DNA of 49,078 nt from contig JAJDCR010000049.1 in assembly GCA_029260735.1 (NCBI GenBank), forward strand, positions 1 to 49,078, read 5' to 3'. Shown here piece after piece: positions 25,313 through 33,122 of this stretch (position 1 is its first letter; each line of letters starts with the position of its first letter). The DNA is from Planctomycetota bacterium. Its GTDB lineage: Bacteria > Planctomycetota > Uabimicrobiia > Uabimicrobiales > Uabimicrobiaceae. A program made the translations under genes and the position numbers. The notes beneath the pieces were generated by a model. It was not told the origin of the DNA. It saw only the letters and a list, made by a program, of their open reading frames with translations, and ran no database searches.

Positions 25313-25756
25313 CTACTGATTTTTCACTAAATAAGGTCTCGAATGAGGAAATCGATTTATCAGGGCAAGACTTAACTGGGCCAACAATTTATATTTAAGA
25401 TACTGATATTCTGGGGGAAACTGATCCAAGCTTTTTTTTCGCAAAACGAAAATTTTTACAGGATCTTTGGCCTGAATACGAAAAGAACTTTTCTCTTGGT
25501 TTAAAAAAGTCGCTTTACCTAAAACTGATTTAGGTGTAAGCACTGCCAGTCGAGACTCCACTCCTTTAGTCGGAACAAAAAGCTCGACTCTTCCCTCTTC
25601 TAAAAAAAGCAGATCACTATTTTCTTTACCTTCTTCTAAAATAGTTTCTCCCGAGGAGTATTCGCGTCCTAGTAAAAGTTTTGTTAATTCAATAACTTCT
25701 TTTTTGTTGAACTCACGGAAAAGAGGATAATCTTGCAAAAAAAGAAAATTCACCAT
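25313..25756 (-). CDS. Cyclic-nucleotide-binding domain protein without HTH
   Basis: 147 residues from the ATG at 25756 (GGAG upstream); an ATG at 25801 is possible but has a poor ribosome site. The CRP/FNR-type sensor domain is recognised from 'YPLFREFNKKEVIELTKLLL', 'YSSGETILEEGKENSDLLFL' and 'GRVELFVPTKG'. The phosphate-binding cassette (usually GE...RxA) is poorly conserved ('SVLGKATFLNQEKSSFRIQA'), so cyclic nucleotide binding is doubtful. No DNA-binding domain follows, so it is not a CRP-type transcription factor. The gene is leftward, 70 bp upstream of the selenoprotein gene. Confidence 0.8.
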   Translation of the reverse strand: MVNFLFLQDYPLFREFNKKEVIELTKLLLGREYSSGETILEEGKENSDLLFLEEGRVELFVPTKGVESRLAVLTPKSVLGKATFLNQEKSSFRIQAKDPVKIFVLRKKSLDQFPPEYQYLKYKLLAQLSLALINRFPHSRPYLVKNQ

Positions 25757-25910
25757 TCTTAGCTCTCCAAGACAATGTTGTGGAAGTAGAATTAGGTTCA
25801 TTGAGTTAACGAAAATTTCCCCGTAAATAAATCATTCTCTTGTAATTTTTGTTTTCTTAGTTTTACAATAGAAAAAAGTAAACCTCAAGGTAAAGCTCTA
25901 TAAGTCATCA

Positions 25911-25937
25911 TTGACATAGTCTACACCTAAGTATTCT
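25911..25937 (+). promoter_or_regulatory. Possible promoter for the membrane protein at 25984
   Basis: Perfect TTGACA (25911-25916) and TATTCT (25932-25937), but with a 15-base spacer, shorter than ideal. It ends 47 bp before the ATG. Confidence 0.35.
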
Positions 25938-25983
25938 TTATTGCTTTTTAATTTTTATTTTTTTCCCAGCATGAGTAAAAAAC

Positions 25984-26976
25984 ATGAATATCGTTAGACA
26001 AAACCGAACACGCCCTTTTATCTTTGGCCTAGCCGTCTCTCTACCTACTTTTTATCTGCTTCATACTCTCTTCACAACTATTCCTAAGGGGCCAAGACAC
26101 GAAGACCTTTGGATGTGGTCGGGAGGAGTTGTTTTGGGGATAATTTTAGGGTGGATTATGTTTGCGACAATGCTTAGGTGTTTTCATTGCGCTTTTTATC
26201 CGAGGTACTACATCTATGTCGATAAAGAAGGACTATCTCTTTGTCTTCCTCTCGGAACAACATTTGCTCTTTTTCGTCCTTTCTATAAAACTCTAGAAAA
26301 AAAAATTCCTTGGGGTGAGTTACTCTACTGCCAAGAAAAACTAGACGAAGACGGAGGGATTTTTTCAGAGATTTCTCTTCTCATTGCCACTTCTGAAAAA
26401 GAATACCCTTGTAAGGTTCTTCCTTTACGTGAATCTCACTACACCATTCTCCTCTATTTAGAGGCTGCTCAAGATTACTTTACAAATACTTCTTCCGAAA
26501 AAAGCACCCCGGAATTTAAGGATATCATCCAAACCACTGAACCGATCCCTGTTTCCACCTATCTCTATTTCTGGATCATCATCGTAGTCTTTACTTTGTT
26601 GCTTTTAACCATATATACGGCCAAAAAAAATCCTTTTTCCCTTCTTCCTGTTCTCTTTATAACTCCAGCGATCCTTATCGTTTTGGCTATGCAAGCCTTG
26701 AGCTTTCCTGACATCGGCTTGCCGGAAAAGCACGTTATTTGGCGTATTCTAACCTTTATCAGCGGAGGGATTTTACCTCTGGCTATTATTTTTGGGAAAA
26801 ATATATTACCCGAAAGTTTGATCACCTTCTTAATTCCATTTTGCATGCTTTTTGTCTGGGGATGCCCTGCTGTTTTAGCAAAACTATTAGGAAGACGTGC
26901 TTCTCTCTGGGTTCTACTGGCCATAGTTACTTCAGGGATTTCTAATTTAGTTTTGAGCATTCAGGAAAAAAAGTGA
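25984..26976 (+). CDS. Multi-pass membrane protein, unknown function
   Basis: 330 residues: two N-terminal transmembrane helices (~13-33 and ~43-64), a ~110-residue soluble domain ('YIYVDKEGLSLCLPLGTTFA', 'KKIPWGELLYCQEKLDEDGG'), then about five more helices (~192-212, ~216-237, ~250-268, ~275-295, ~305-323). The soluble part resembles a PH-like or bacterial YdbT-type domain, but I cannot confirm that. Its gene converges on the LppM-like lipoprotein gene, 12 bp away. Confidence 0.7.
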   Translation: MNIVRQNRTRPFIFGLAVSLPTFYLLHTLFTTIPKGPRHEDLWMWSGGVVLGIILGWIMFATMLRCFHCAFYPRYYIYVDKEGLSLCLPLGTTFALFRPFYKTLEKKIPWGELLYCQEKLDEDGGIFSEISLLIATSEKEYPCKVLPLRESHYTILLYLEAAQDYFTNTSSEKSTPEFKDIIQTTEPIPVSTYLYFWIIIVVFTLLLLTIYTAKKNPFSLLPVLFITPAILIVLAMQALSFPDIGLPEKHVIWRILTFISGGILPLAIIFGKNILPESLITFLIPFCMLFVWGCPAVLAKLLGRRASLWVLLAIVTSGISNLVLSIQEKK

Positions 26977-26988
26977 CTCATTTAGATT

Positions 26989-27726
26989 TTAGTCCTTCCT
27001 AAAAGCAAAATACAATCCGGCAATAACCAATAAGATAACAACATTCACCACAATAATCCAAAAATAGGGAAAAGGCATCGAGAAAATTGTCTTGAGTTTC
27101 TGCTCTCCTCCCGAAACTAGATCGGCTATTGGGATCTTCCAGGTAGTTGTGGTATTTTCAGAATTACTTTTGCCGTTAGTAAAAACAATATCAGGCGCGT
27201 GGAGAGTGAAGGAGAAATAGCGATTATTATACATAGCTTGGGCCATTTTAGCAGCCGAGAAAGGAGAGTTGTCAGGAGGGGGAGCTTTCTTTCCGGGGTT
27301 TAAAATGTAGGTAAAAGAAATATTACCATTTTTGAGTTCTTTGACGTCTAGTTTACCATTGAAGTACTTACTTAACTCTTCGTTTGTTTTCATAGACTGG
27401 AAAATTCGGTCTTGCAACTCTTCTGTTTTACTCACATCGTAAATATCTAAATCCAAAGAGAAGTATTTGTATTCATTTTTTTCGAATTGTGAAGTGGTAA
27501 TTTTTTTTACATTGGGGTCATTTTTTAACGGATCTTCTATTTGGCTAAAGGGAAATAAACCTTCTTTATTTTTTGCCATCAAATTAGCAATGCCTTTTGA
27601 TACCCCTACCACCATCCGAAAGCGCCCTGAACCATCTTTATGAATCCAAACCTCTTGTTCCATTTCCCAACAAGCAGAAAGGAAAAGAGACGTTCCTAGG
27701 AGAAAAATAAATACAAACTTATTCAT
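26989..27726 (-). CDS. LppM-like lipoprotein with C-terminal membrane helix
   Basis: 245 residues. Lipobox LSAC (cysteine ~19), then 'EQEVWIHKDGSGRFRMVVGV', a strand-rich start typical of LppM/DUF3153-type domains. The region 'APDIVFTNGKSNSENTTTTW' is the family's terminal signature. A transmembrane helix lies at residues ~217-239 followed by a short basic tail (FRKD), so the domain is outside the membrane, held by both lipid and helix. It is related to the lipoprotein at 18801, which lacks the C-terminal helix. Confidence 0.78.
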   Translation of the reverse strand: MNKFVFIFLLGTSLFLSACWEMEQEVWIHKDGSGRFRMVVGVSKGIANLMAKNKEGLFPFSQIEDPLKNDPNVKKITTSQFEKNEYKYFSLDLDIYDVSKTEELQDRIFQSMKTNEELSKYFNGKLDVKELKNGNISFTYILNPGKKAPPPDNSPFSAAKMAQAMYNNRYFSFTLHAPDIVFTNGKSNSENTTTTWKIPIADLVSGGEQKLKTIFSMPFPYFWIIVVNVVILLVIAGLYFAFRKD

Positions 27727-27820
27727 CGTTTTACTTTCTTAAATTGATAATAGAATATCTAAGGCGGGCTTTGGTTCTACTATTCTTGAAATAGAATTCT
27801 TATCTTGTATTTTATTAGAC

Positions 27821-27859
27821 GTTGCGGACGCCCACAAGGGGCTCACCGCACGTCCCTAC
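27821..27859. repeat. Short GC-rich REP-like palindrome
   Basis: A 39-bp GC-rich island in an AT-rich intergenic stretch (27727-27870). Nested pairing: GGACG (27827-27831) with CGTCC (27851-27855), and GCCC (27830-27833) with GGGC. It resembles dispersed palindromic repeats common in bacterial intergenic DNA. No second copy is in the window. Confidence 0.4.
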
Positions 27860-27870
27860 ATCGAATAAAC

Positions 27871-30800
27871 CTACAACTGAGGCATGCTCAAGTCCAGGCC
27901 TTCCATTTGCTGGAGAATCTCTTCTATCCCTTTTTCGAGTTGACGATCTTCTCCTCGGGCAACAGAGGCAGGATCATTTTCGACTTCAATATGAGGAGCT
28001 ACTCCTTGGTTTTCGACTTGCCAACCTTCTTCTTCAAACCAGAAGGCAAACTCGGGTTGGGTAACAATTCCATTGTCAACGAGTCGTTTGTCTGGCATAA
28101 TTCCGACAACTCCTCCCCAAGTTCTTTTTCCAATCATAGTTCCCATTTTCATCATTTTGAAAGCTTGGCAAAAAATATCTCCATCTGAGCCCGTGTGCTC
28201 ATCGCAGAGAACGACAATAGGACCGCGCATGGTTTGACGAGGATACATTTCTACTTGCCCCCGACGAGGTTTACAATACCCCAAAGCTTTGCGTTGCAAG
28301 CGCGAGAGGAGTATGGAGGAAATATGTCCTCCTCCATTATGACGCACATCAACAATGAGCCCATCTTTTTGGTATTGCCAGAGAAAATCACGATGGAAGG
28401 CTATCATTCCTGCCATTCCCATATCAGGGACGTGAAGGTAGCCGACCCGGTTACCTGTTTTTTCCGAAACTATTTTACGATTCGCTTCGACCCATTCTTG
28501 GTAGCGTATCGGTAGCTCAGAAACTAAGGTTGTCACTGTCACTTCTTGAGCCTCTTCTTCTTCTCCTGTCGGAGAAAACTTTAAGAGAACTTCTGCGTTA
28601 GCTTGGTTGAGCAAATGTTCATTTGGATGACAAGGAGAAACAACCGAGACTCCGTTGATTTCCAAAAGATAGCTTCCTGGAGCAATATTAAGCCCAGGTT
28701 CCACTAAAGGAGAGTGTTTTCTGCAGTGAGCGACATCTCCTTTGTGGATTTTAGCAATTCGAAAGAGGCCTTTCTCTTCATCTAATTCCCAATCCACTCC
28801 TAGTAAGCCAACATGATGACGAGAGATAAGAGGAGCTTCTTCCATAAGCACATAGGCATGAGAGGTTCCTAATTCTCCATTCACTTCCCAAAGAATATCA
28901 CTTAATTCACTTCGGGTACGAATCCTCTCCAATAAAGGCTCATATTTTTCTCGGACTTTCAGCCAATCTTTGCCTTTCATATCCGAAGTCCAGAAAAAAT
29001 CACGATGCCAACGCCAAGCATCACGAAACATCTGTTTCCACTCTTCAAAAGGATTCACTTGAACTCGAACTCGAGAAAGTTTCACCCAGCCAGATTTTTT
29101 ACTGTAGTCCTCTGAGGAATTTTTACTCACTTTTTCACCGACTTTAACGACCCGTAGCTTCTTTCCGACCTGCAAAATCATCTCTTTTCCCAGGCCTCGG
29201 TATTCATAGTTCGTCACCTTATCGCAAAGAGTCTCTTCTTTTTGCTCTTTCACATCATAGGCTATAAGCTGTTTATTGGCTCGATCAGGGTCTTCCCAAA
29301 TAGAGGGCTCCGAAAGCTGCCCTTGCACAGGACGCTTAAGAACAATAATTTTATCTTCCAAAGCAATTAACTTACTATAGCGTCCTTCTGTTAAAGGAAC
29401 TTCTTGGATTCGATCGCAAATCCCCTCCAAGTCTATTTGGCAAGCTTCTTCTTTTGTTTGGTCTTTGCTTTCTGAGTCTTTGCTTTCGGAGTCTTTGCTT
29501 TCGGAGTCTTTTGTTTCTGAGTCTTTGCTTTCTCCATTTTTTTCAGAAGATTTTTTATCCTCATCTTTATTTTCTTCTCTTTGCAAGCTGGACATAACAG
29601 ACAAAGGAGAATAACTATCTTTTTGCAAGGTAATTAAGTAGGGTTTTGTCGTTGCGGGAAAATTGTAGTCCAACTGTAAGCTATCGGCGTAAGGATTTAA
29701 GGAACGCTTGGATAAAAAGTACAAATAGCGTCCTTTTGGATCAAAACAAGGGCTATAATCATGAGCTCCCGGATAGGTTAAACGAAAAATCTCTTTATCT
29801 TCACTATTATAAAGAAATAAACTGGCAAAAGTGTCTTCGTATTTAGAGTATACTAACCATTTACCATCGGGAGACCAAGAAATCTCTCGGAAATAGCGGC
29901 TATTCGCTTCATCCACAAAAACGTTTTCTTCCGTTTCCATATTCAGCAAGTGAAGCTCAGACTGAACCACTGCTGCCAAAAGATCTCCTTTGGGGGCAGG
30001 TAAAAGTTGCTGAATATGCCCCCCTTGCTCACGTAAATTATAATTTTTTAGACGCTTCCCTGTTTTTGATTCATAGAGAACAACTTGCTCCTCTCCGCTC
30101 TCATCCGTCACCGCAACAATTTTAGTGCCGCAAGGTAGCCACCTTACTAAACGGTAGCGAGCATGGGAACCATTGCCCATTCGGCGGACCGCTCCCTTCC
30201 AGCTAGGAAAAAGAAACATACTTCCTCTTGTTGTTATTACCATTTCATCATTTTTAGGAGAAAGAGCATAGCCATTTAAATAACGTGAAGGAGAAACAAA
30301 TCTTGATCTTAATGTCGTCCCACAACTCTGTAAAGAAATATCAACCTTGGTATCTGTTTTCGCAAGTAAGTCATATATATATATGTCTCCTGCCATTTGA
30401 TAGACTACTTTCTCTTGAGAATGATCCATCCAGCGCATATAGTAATCTCGGTGAAAAGTATGCTGCTGTAAGTCTTTTCCGCTCAGATCATACGAATAAA
30501 GATTACAAGCTGCTTCTCGGTCTGAGAGAAAATAAATCCGATTCTGAAAAAGAAAAGGTAAAATGTCAGCTACTTGGGGAGTACTCAGCGGTTGAAAAGA
30601 CATATCTTCCATACTACCATACCAAATACTTCCACATCTTCCTCCTTCATAACCTTTCCAAATAGCAGGATCTTGGTAGCCTTTTTGAAGGACACAGTGC
30701 GCCCCATCATCTGCAAATGATAAGTTAGAAAGTTCTCCTAAAGGCAATTTTTTATATTGTCCTCCCTCGATTTCAAAAGCATAAATCTCTTGTTCCCGAG

Positions 30801-31137
30801 GATGAGCTCCTGACAAATTACTGCGAAAGTAAACTATCTCATTGTGAGGATGCCAGCCCACAACAGTGCACGCTGTAGGTTGGAAAGTCAGACGTTTCGC
30901 TTCTCCCCCTTCGATAGGTAAAATATAGACATCTGGAGTTCCTTCATCGGCAGCAGAGTAGGCGACCCAATGTCCATCCGATGATATTTTAGGGTGGCTT
31001 ATAAGTCCAGGTGTATTCGTTATTCTTTGGGCAACTCCTCCCGAGCAAGGAACTCTCCAAAGATCATTTTCAGCAACAAAAATGATGTATTTCTGGGATA
31101 TCGAGGGAAAACGATAGTAACCACGAGCATAGTCCAT
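27871..31137 (-). CDS. Tricorn-type S41 protease homologue
   Basis: 1088-residue relative of archaeal tricorn protease, which trims peptides released by the proteasome or other proteases. The N-terminal ~480 residues form WD/beta-propeller repeats ('HPKISSDGHWVAYSAADEGT', 'VDEANSRYFREISWSPDGKW'). A charged linker at ~545-585 carries KDSES repeats, then a second domain, a PDZ-like segment ('PGSYLLEINGVSVVSPCH') and the C-terminal S41 peptidase. Catalytic candidates: Ser-His in 'GELGTSHAYV', Ser984 in 'HTGSDGDIF' and Glu1051 in 'GVAPHIEVENDP'. No signal peptide, so cytoplasmic. It follows the P-loop gene by 12 bp and probably shares its transcript. Confidence 0.9.
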   Translation of the reverse strand: MDYARGYYRFPSISQKYIIFVAENDLWRVPCSGGVAQRITNTPGLISHPKISSDGHWVAYSAADEGTPDVYILPIEGGEAKRLTFQPTACTVVGWHPHNEIVYFRSNLSGAHPREQEIYAFEIEGGQYKKLPLGELSNLSFADDGAHCVLQKGYQDPAIWKGYEGGRCGSIWYGSMEDMSFQPLSTPQVADILPFLFQNRIYFLSDREAACNLYSYDLSGKDLQQHTFHRDYYMRWMDHSQEKVVYQMAGDIYIYDLLAKTDTKVDISLQSCGTTLRSRFVSPSRYLNGYALSPKNDEMVITTRGSMFLFPSWKGAVRRMGNGSHARYRLVRWLPCGTKIVAVTDESGEEQVVLYESKTGKRLKNYNLREQGGHIQQLLPAPKGDLLAAVVQSELHLLNMETEENVFVDEANSRYFREISWSPDGKWLVYSKYEDTFASLFLYNSEDKEIFRLTYPGAHDYSPCFDPKGRYLYFLSKRSLNPYADSLQLDYNFPATTKPYLITLQKDSYSPLSVMSSLQREENKDEDKKSSEKNGESKDSETKDSESKDSESKDSESKDQTKEEACQIDLEGICDRIQEVPLTEGRYSKLIALEDKIIVLKRPVQGQLSEPSIWEDPDRANKQLIAYDVKEQKEETLCDKVTNYEYRGLGKEMILQVGKKLRVVKVGEKVSKNSSEDYSKKSGWVKLSRVRVQVNPFEEWKQMFRDAWRWHRDFFWTSDMKGKDWLKVREKYEPLLERIRTRSELSDILWEVNGELGTSHAYVLMEEAPLISRHHVGLLGVDWELDEEKGLFRIAKIHKGDVAHCRKHSPLVEPGLNIAPGSYLLEINGVSVVSPCHPNEHLLNQANAEVLLKFSPTGEEEEAQEVTVTTLVSELPIRYQEWVEANRKIVSEKTGNRVGYLHVPDMGMAGMIAFHRDFLWQYQKDGLIVDVRHNGGGHISSILLSRLQRKALGYCKPRRGQVEMYPRQTMRGPIVVLCDEHTGSDGDIFCQAFKMMKMGTMIGKRTWGGVVGIMPDKRLVDNGIVTQPEFAFWFEEEGWQVENQGVAPHIEVENDPASVARGEDRQLEKGIEEILQQMEGLDLSMPQL
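29461..29534 (-). repeat. 15-bp tandem repeat inside the tricorn linker
   Basis: Five near-identical 15-bp units (gtctttgctttctga type) encode repeats of Ser-Lys-Asp-Ser-Glu in the charged linker. Such in-frame repeats often vary in number between strains. Confidence 0.8.
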
Positions 31138-31149
31138 TCAGCATTCTCC

Positions 31150-32145
31150 TTAGTTTAGGATAGTATTCTTAAATCGCCTTAGCACGGCTAAAAATTCTTT
31201 TTTTGGTGGGAGCGTATCCTGATTGTTATCAGTTAAAGCTACCACCGTCATTTTGGATTCACAAGAAATAAACCCCTGAAAAAAAATAGCTTTGGGGTTA
31301 ATCGTTCGCGCTTCTTCAAAAAGAGATAAAGACAGTTTCTCTTCTGATTTACTCATCACAATAACAATATCGGCTAGTTCTAAATTGACGCGCCCAGGAT
31401 AAAATAAAGAGGGAGAGGAAAGAGCCGTGGCAGAGGCTACAGTAATATAGATATTCGGCTTGAAAAAGGGAATATCATTCTCCCCTCCATCCCAAATAAC
31501 CAAGTCTCCCTCCTGTTGGAATTGATCACGCAGCCAAACTTGGTCGAATCCCTGATAAACAATAGCTTCCTCATTCCAGTGATCTTGGAATTCTTTTTTA
31601 ATCTTATCAGGCCAAAAAAGAGGGAGAGGAGTTTTCTCTTCATAGCAAACTCCTCGAACGATCTCTTCATTCTCTAAATAATGAGGATGCTTACAAATAA
31701 TTCTTTGTCCCCAGTCCTTTGTCTCTCTTAAAATAGCTTGCACAACAGCGGTTTTACCTGTCCCTTTATCTAAACCACAAACAGCAATAACAGGCTTGGA
31801 TAAAGCAAGCATATGACGTGCGACTTCGGATAATTTAAAATCGACTTCTTTTTGGCGAACCTTCTTTTCGAGTTGGCTAACTTGCTCATAGGTAAGACCA
31901 CTTTTAGCTAAAACAACTTCATCGATATGAAGAGAAGTGATTACCTCAAAAAGATCTCCCTCAGGAAAAATAGGAATACCATTACAATATTCTTCACCTG
32001 CTAAAAAGGGGGGATAAATAGTTTTTTCGGAAAGGGTGTTACTTGTAAAGGCAAGTACCTGATATTGCTTTTGCCCTTTGTAATAAGTGGAGAAGACATG
32101 AAATTCTTTTCCTGTCCCTCCCATAATGAGTATGTTTTTTTTCAT
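31150..32145 (-). CDS. P-loop protein of the cyclic 2,3-diphosphoglycerate synthetase type
   Basis: 331 residues from the ATG at 32145, which gives the family-like MKKNILIMGGTGKEFHVF start. The chain has an N-terminal Rossmann-like part ('ILIMGGTGKEFHVFSTYYKG', 'EVVLAKSGLTYEQVSQLEKK'), then a P-loop in 'VCGLDKGTGKTAVVQAIL' (~136-153) and 'GDLVIWDGGENDIPFFKPN'. This order and the 'WDGG.ND.PF' motif match the archaeal and bacterial cyclic-2,3-diphosphoglycerate synthetase/GTPase family. Whether it makes that solute is unproven: bacterial relatives lack a known role. The weak ribosome site leaves the start uncertain (an ATG at 32181 is the alternative). Neighbour: tricorn protease, 12 bp downstream. 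Confidence 0.75.
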   Translation of the reverse strand: MKKNILIMGGTGKEFHVFSTYYKGQKQYQVLAFTSNTLSEKTIYPPFLAGEEYCNGIPIFPEGDLFEVITSLHIDEVVLAKSGLTYEQVSQLEKKVRQKEVDFKLSEVARHMLALSKPVIAVCGLDKGTGKTAVVQAILRETKDWGQRIICKHPHYLENEEIVRGVCYEEKTPLPLFWPDKIKKEFQDHWNEEAIVYQGFDQVWLRDQFQQEGDLVIWDGGENDIPFFKPNIYITVASATALSSPSLFYPGRVNLELADIVIVMSKSEEKLSLSLFEEARTINPKAIFFQGFISCESKMTVVALTDNNQDTLPPKKEFLAVLRRFKNTILN

Positions 32146-32254
32146 GCCAATGTTTGATTTTGATAAAGACCTATAGTGCATAGAGTTTAGGGTAGGTTTA
32201 AAAGACAGGTAAAATTATTAACAGAATTGTCGGGATTGATCGCTACTTCCCTTA

Positions 32255-32296
32255 TTGTTCTATGAAACTGGAGTCATATCCAGTTCCATAGAACAA
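32255..32296. repeat. 18-bp hairpin downstream of the ParAB-kinase cluster
   Basis: Arms 32255-32272 and 32279-32296 (ttgttctatg and its complement at the outer end) pair at 17 of 18 positions with a six-base loop. It lies about 60 bp past the receiver-like gene stop on the minus strand. No T-run follows in either direction, so it could be a processing site or weak terminator. Confidence 0.55.
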
Positions 32297-32321
32297 CTCA
32301 AGGCATGGCCCCGAGTTATTG

Positions 32322-32358
32322 CATCAGAAACTACATCAGAAATTACATCAGAAAATTA
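32322..32358 (-). repeat. Three tandem 12-bp repeats at the end of the receiver-like gene
   Basis: Units catcagaaacta (32322), catcagaaatta (32334) and catcagaaaatta (32346). The third unit reaches into the stop codon of the gene that ends at 32356. Confidence 0.6.
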
Positions 32359-33075
32359 CATTGGAAAGCTAGACGATTTGGTACTCACGACCCCGTGATT
32401 TTCTTCTAGTATTTTTGAGCATCGCCCCACAGCTTCCTGAAACTGTTCGTCTACCATAAATTCATTGCTTTTCTCGGCAAACATTCTCTTCATTCGCGTA
32501 ATAACATCCATAGCTAAACCAAAGTTTTTTTGATTATAGTACATTTCTGCTAGTTTGAGAAGAGTCTGCAAGGCCTTCTTTACATCGGTTTTTTCATATA
32601 TCTCTGCCAGCTCTTGCCGACCAGCGTTGTAGTCAGGAAAAAGTTCTAAGGTCGTTTCTAACTCTTCTACTTTTTCTTTCACAGAAGCCAACTTGCGGGT
32701 ATCTTTCATGCTCTGTAACCCAAGAAGAGAGAAAAAACGATTCTTGAAATCTTCAGGATCCAAAGGAGAAAAGATGTAGTCATCAACGGGGATGTAAAGC
32801 GCTTCGAGAAGAGCCTCTCTTTCTCCCTTAGGTACTACAAACAAAACAGGTAAACGTTGAGTTTCTGGATACTTCTTAAGAGTTTCACAAATACGAATCC
32901 CCTCTTTCCCAGCAACTTCATAATCAACAATGGTTAAGTTGGGGAATTTTTCTTTCACAGCGTTAATACAACTCGGCAAATCACTGACAACGCGGAATTT
33001 TATTTTAGGATCTGCACATATATCTTGGTAGAGTTCTAAACGATCTTGGCCTACGAGCAAGATATCTTTTTCCAT
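32356..33075 (-). CDS. Degenerate receiver-domain protein with helical C-terminus
   Basis: 239 residues. Residues 1-120 form a CheY-like receiver with the phosphoacceptor position Asp51 ('LTIVDYEV'). The second acidic position is only partly kept (Asp11), and the usual Lys near residue 104 is replaced in 'DDYIFSPLDPEDF', so phospho-switching is doubtful. Residues ~130-230 are helical repeats of TPR type ('LELFPDYNAGRQELAEIYEK', 'LLKLAEMYYNQKNFGLAMDV'). It is the last gene of the leftward cluster, 48 bp after the kinase gene; it may be an adapter for it. Tandem 12-bp repeats overlap its stop. Confidence 0.8.
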   Translation of the reverse strand: MEKDILLVGQDRLELYQDICADPKIKFRVVSDLPSCINAVKEKFPNLTIVDYEVAGKEGIRICETLKKYPETQRLPVLFVVPKGEREALLEALYIPVDDYIFSPLDPEDFKNRFFSLLGLQSMKDTRKLASVKEKVEELETTLELFPDYNAGRQELAEIYEKTDVKKALQTLLKLAEMYYNQKNFGLAMDVITRMKRMFAEKSNEFMVDEQFQEAVGRCSKILEENHGVVSTKSSSFPM

Positions 33076-33122
33076 TTTTCCATACCTCGGTAAAAAGTCC
33101 TAGGGAAGCGGTCGAAAATTCC

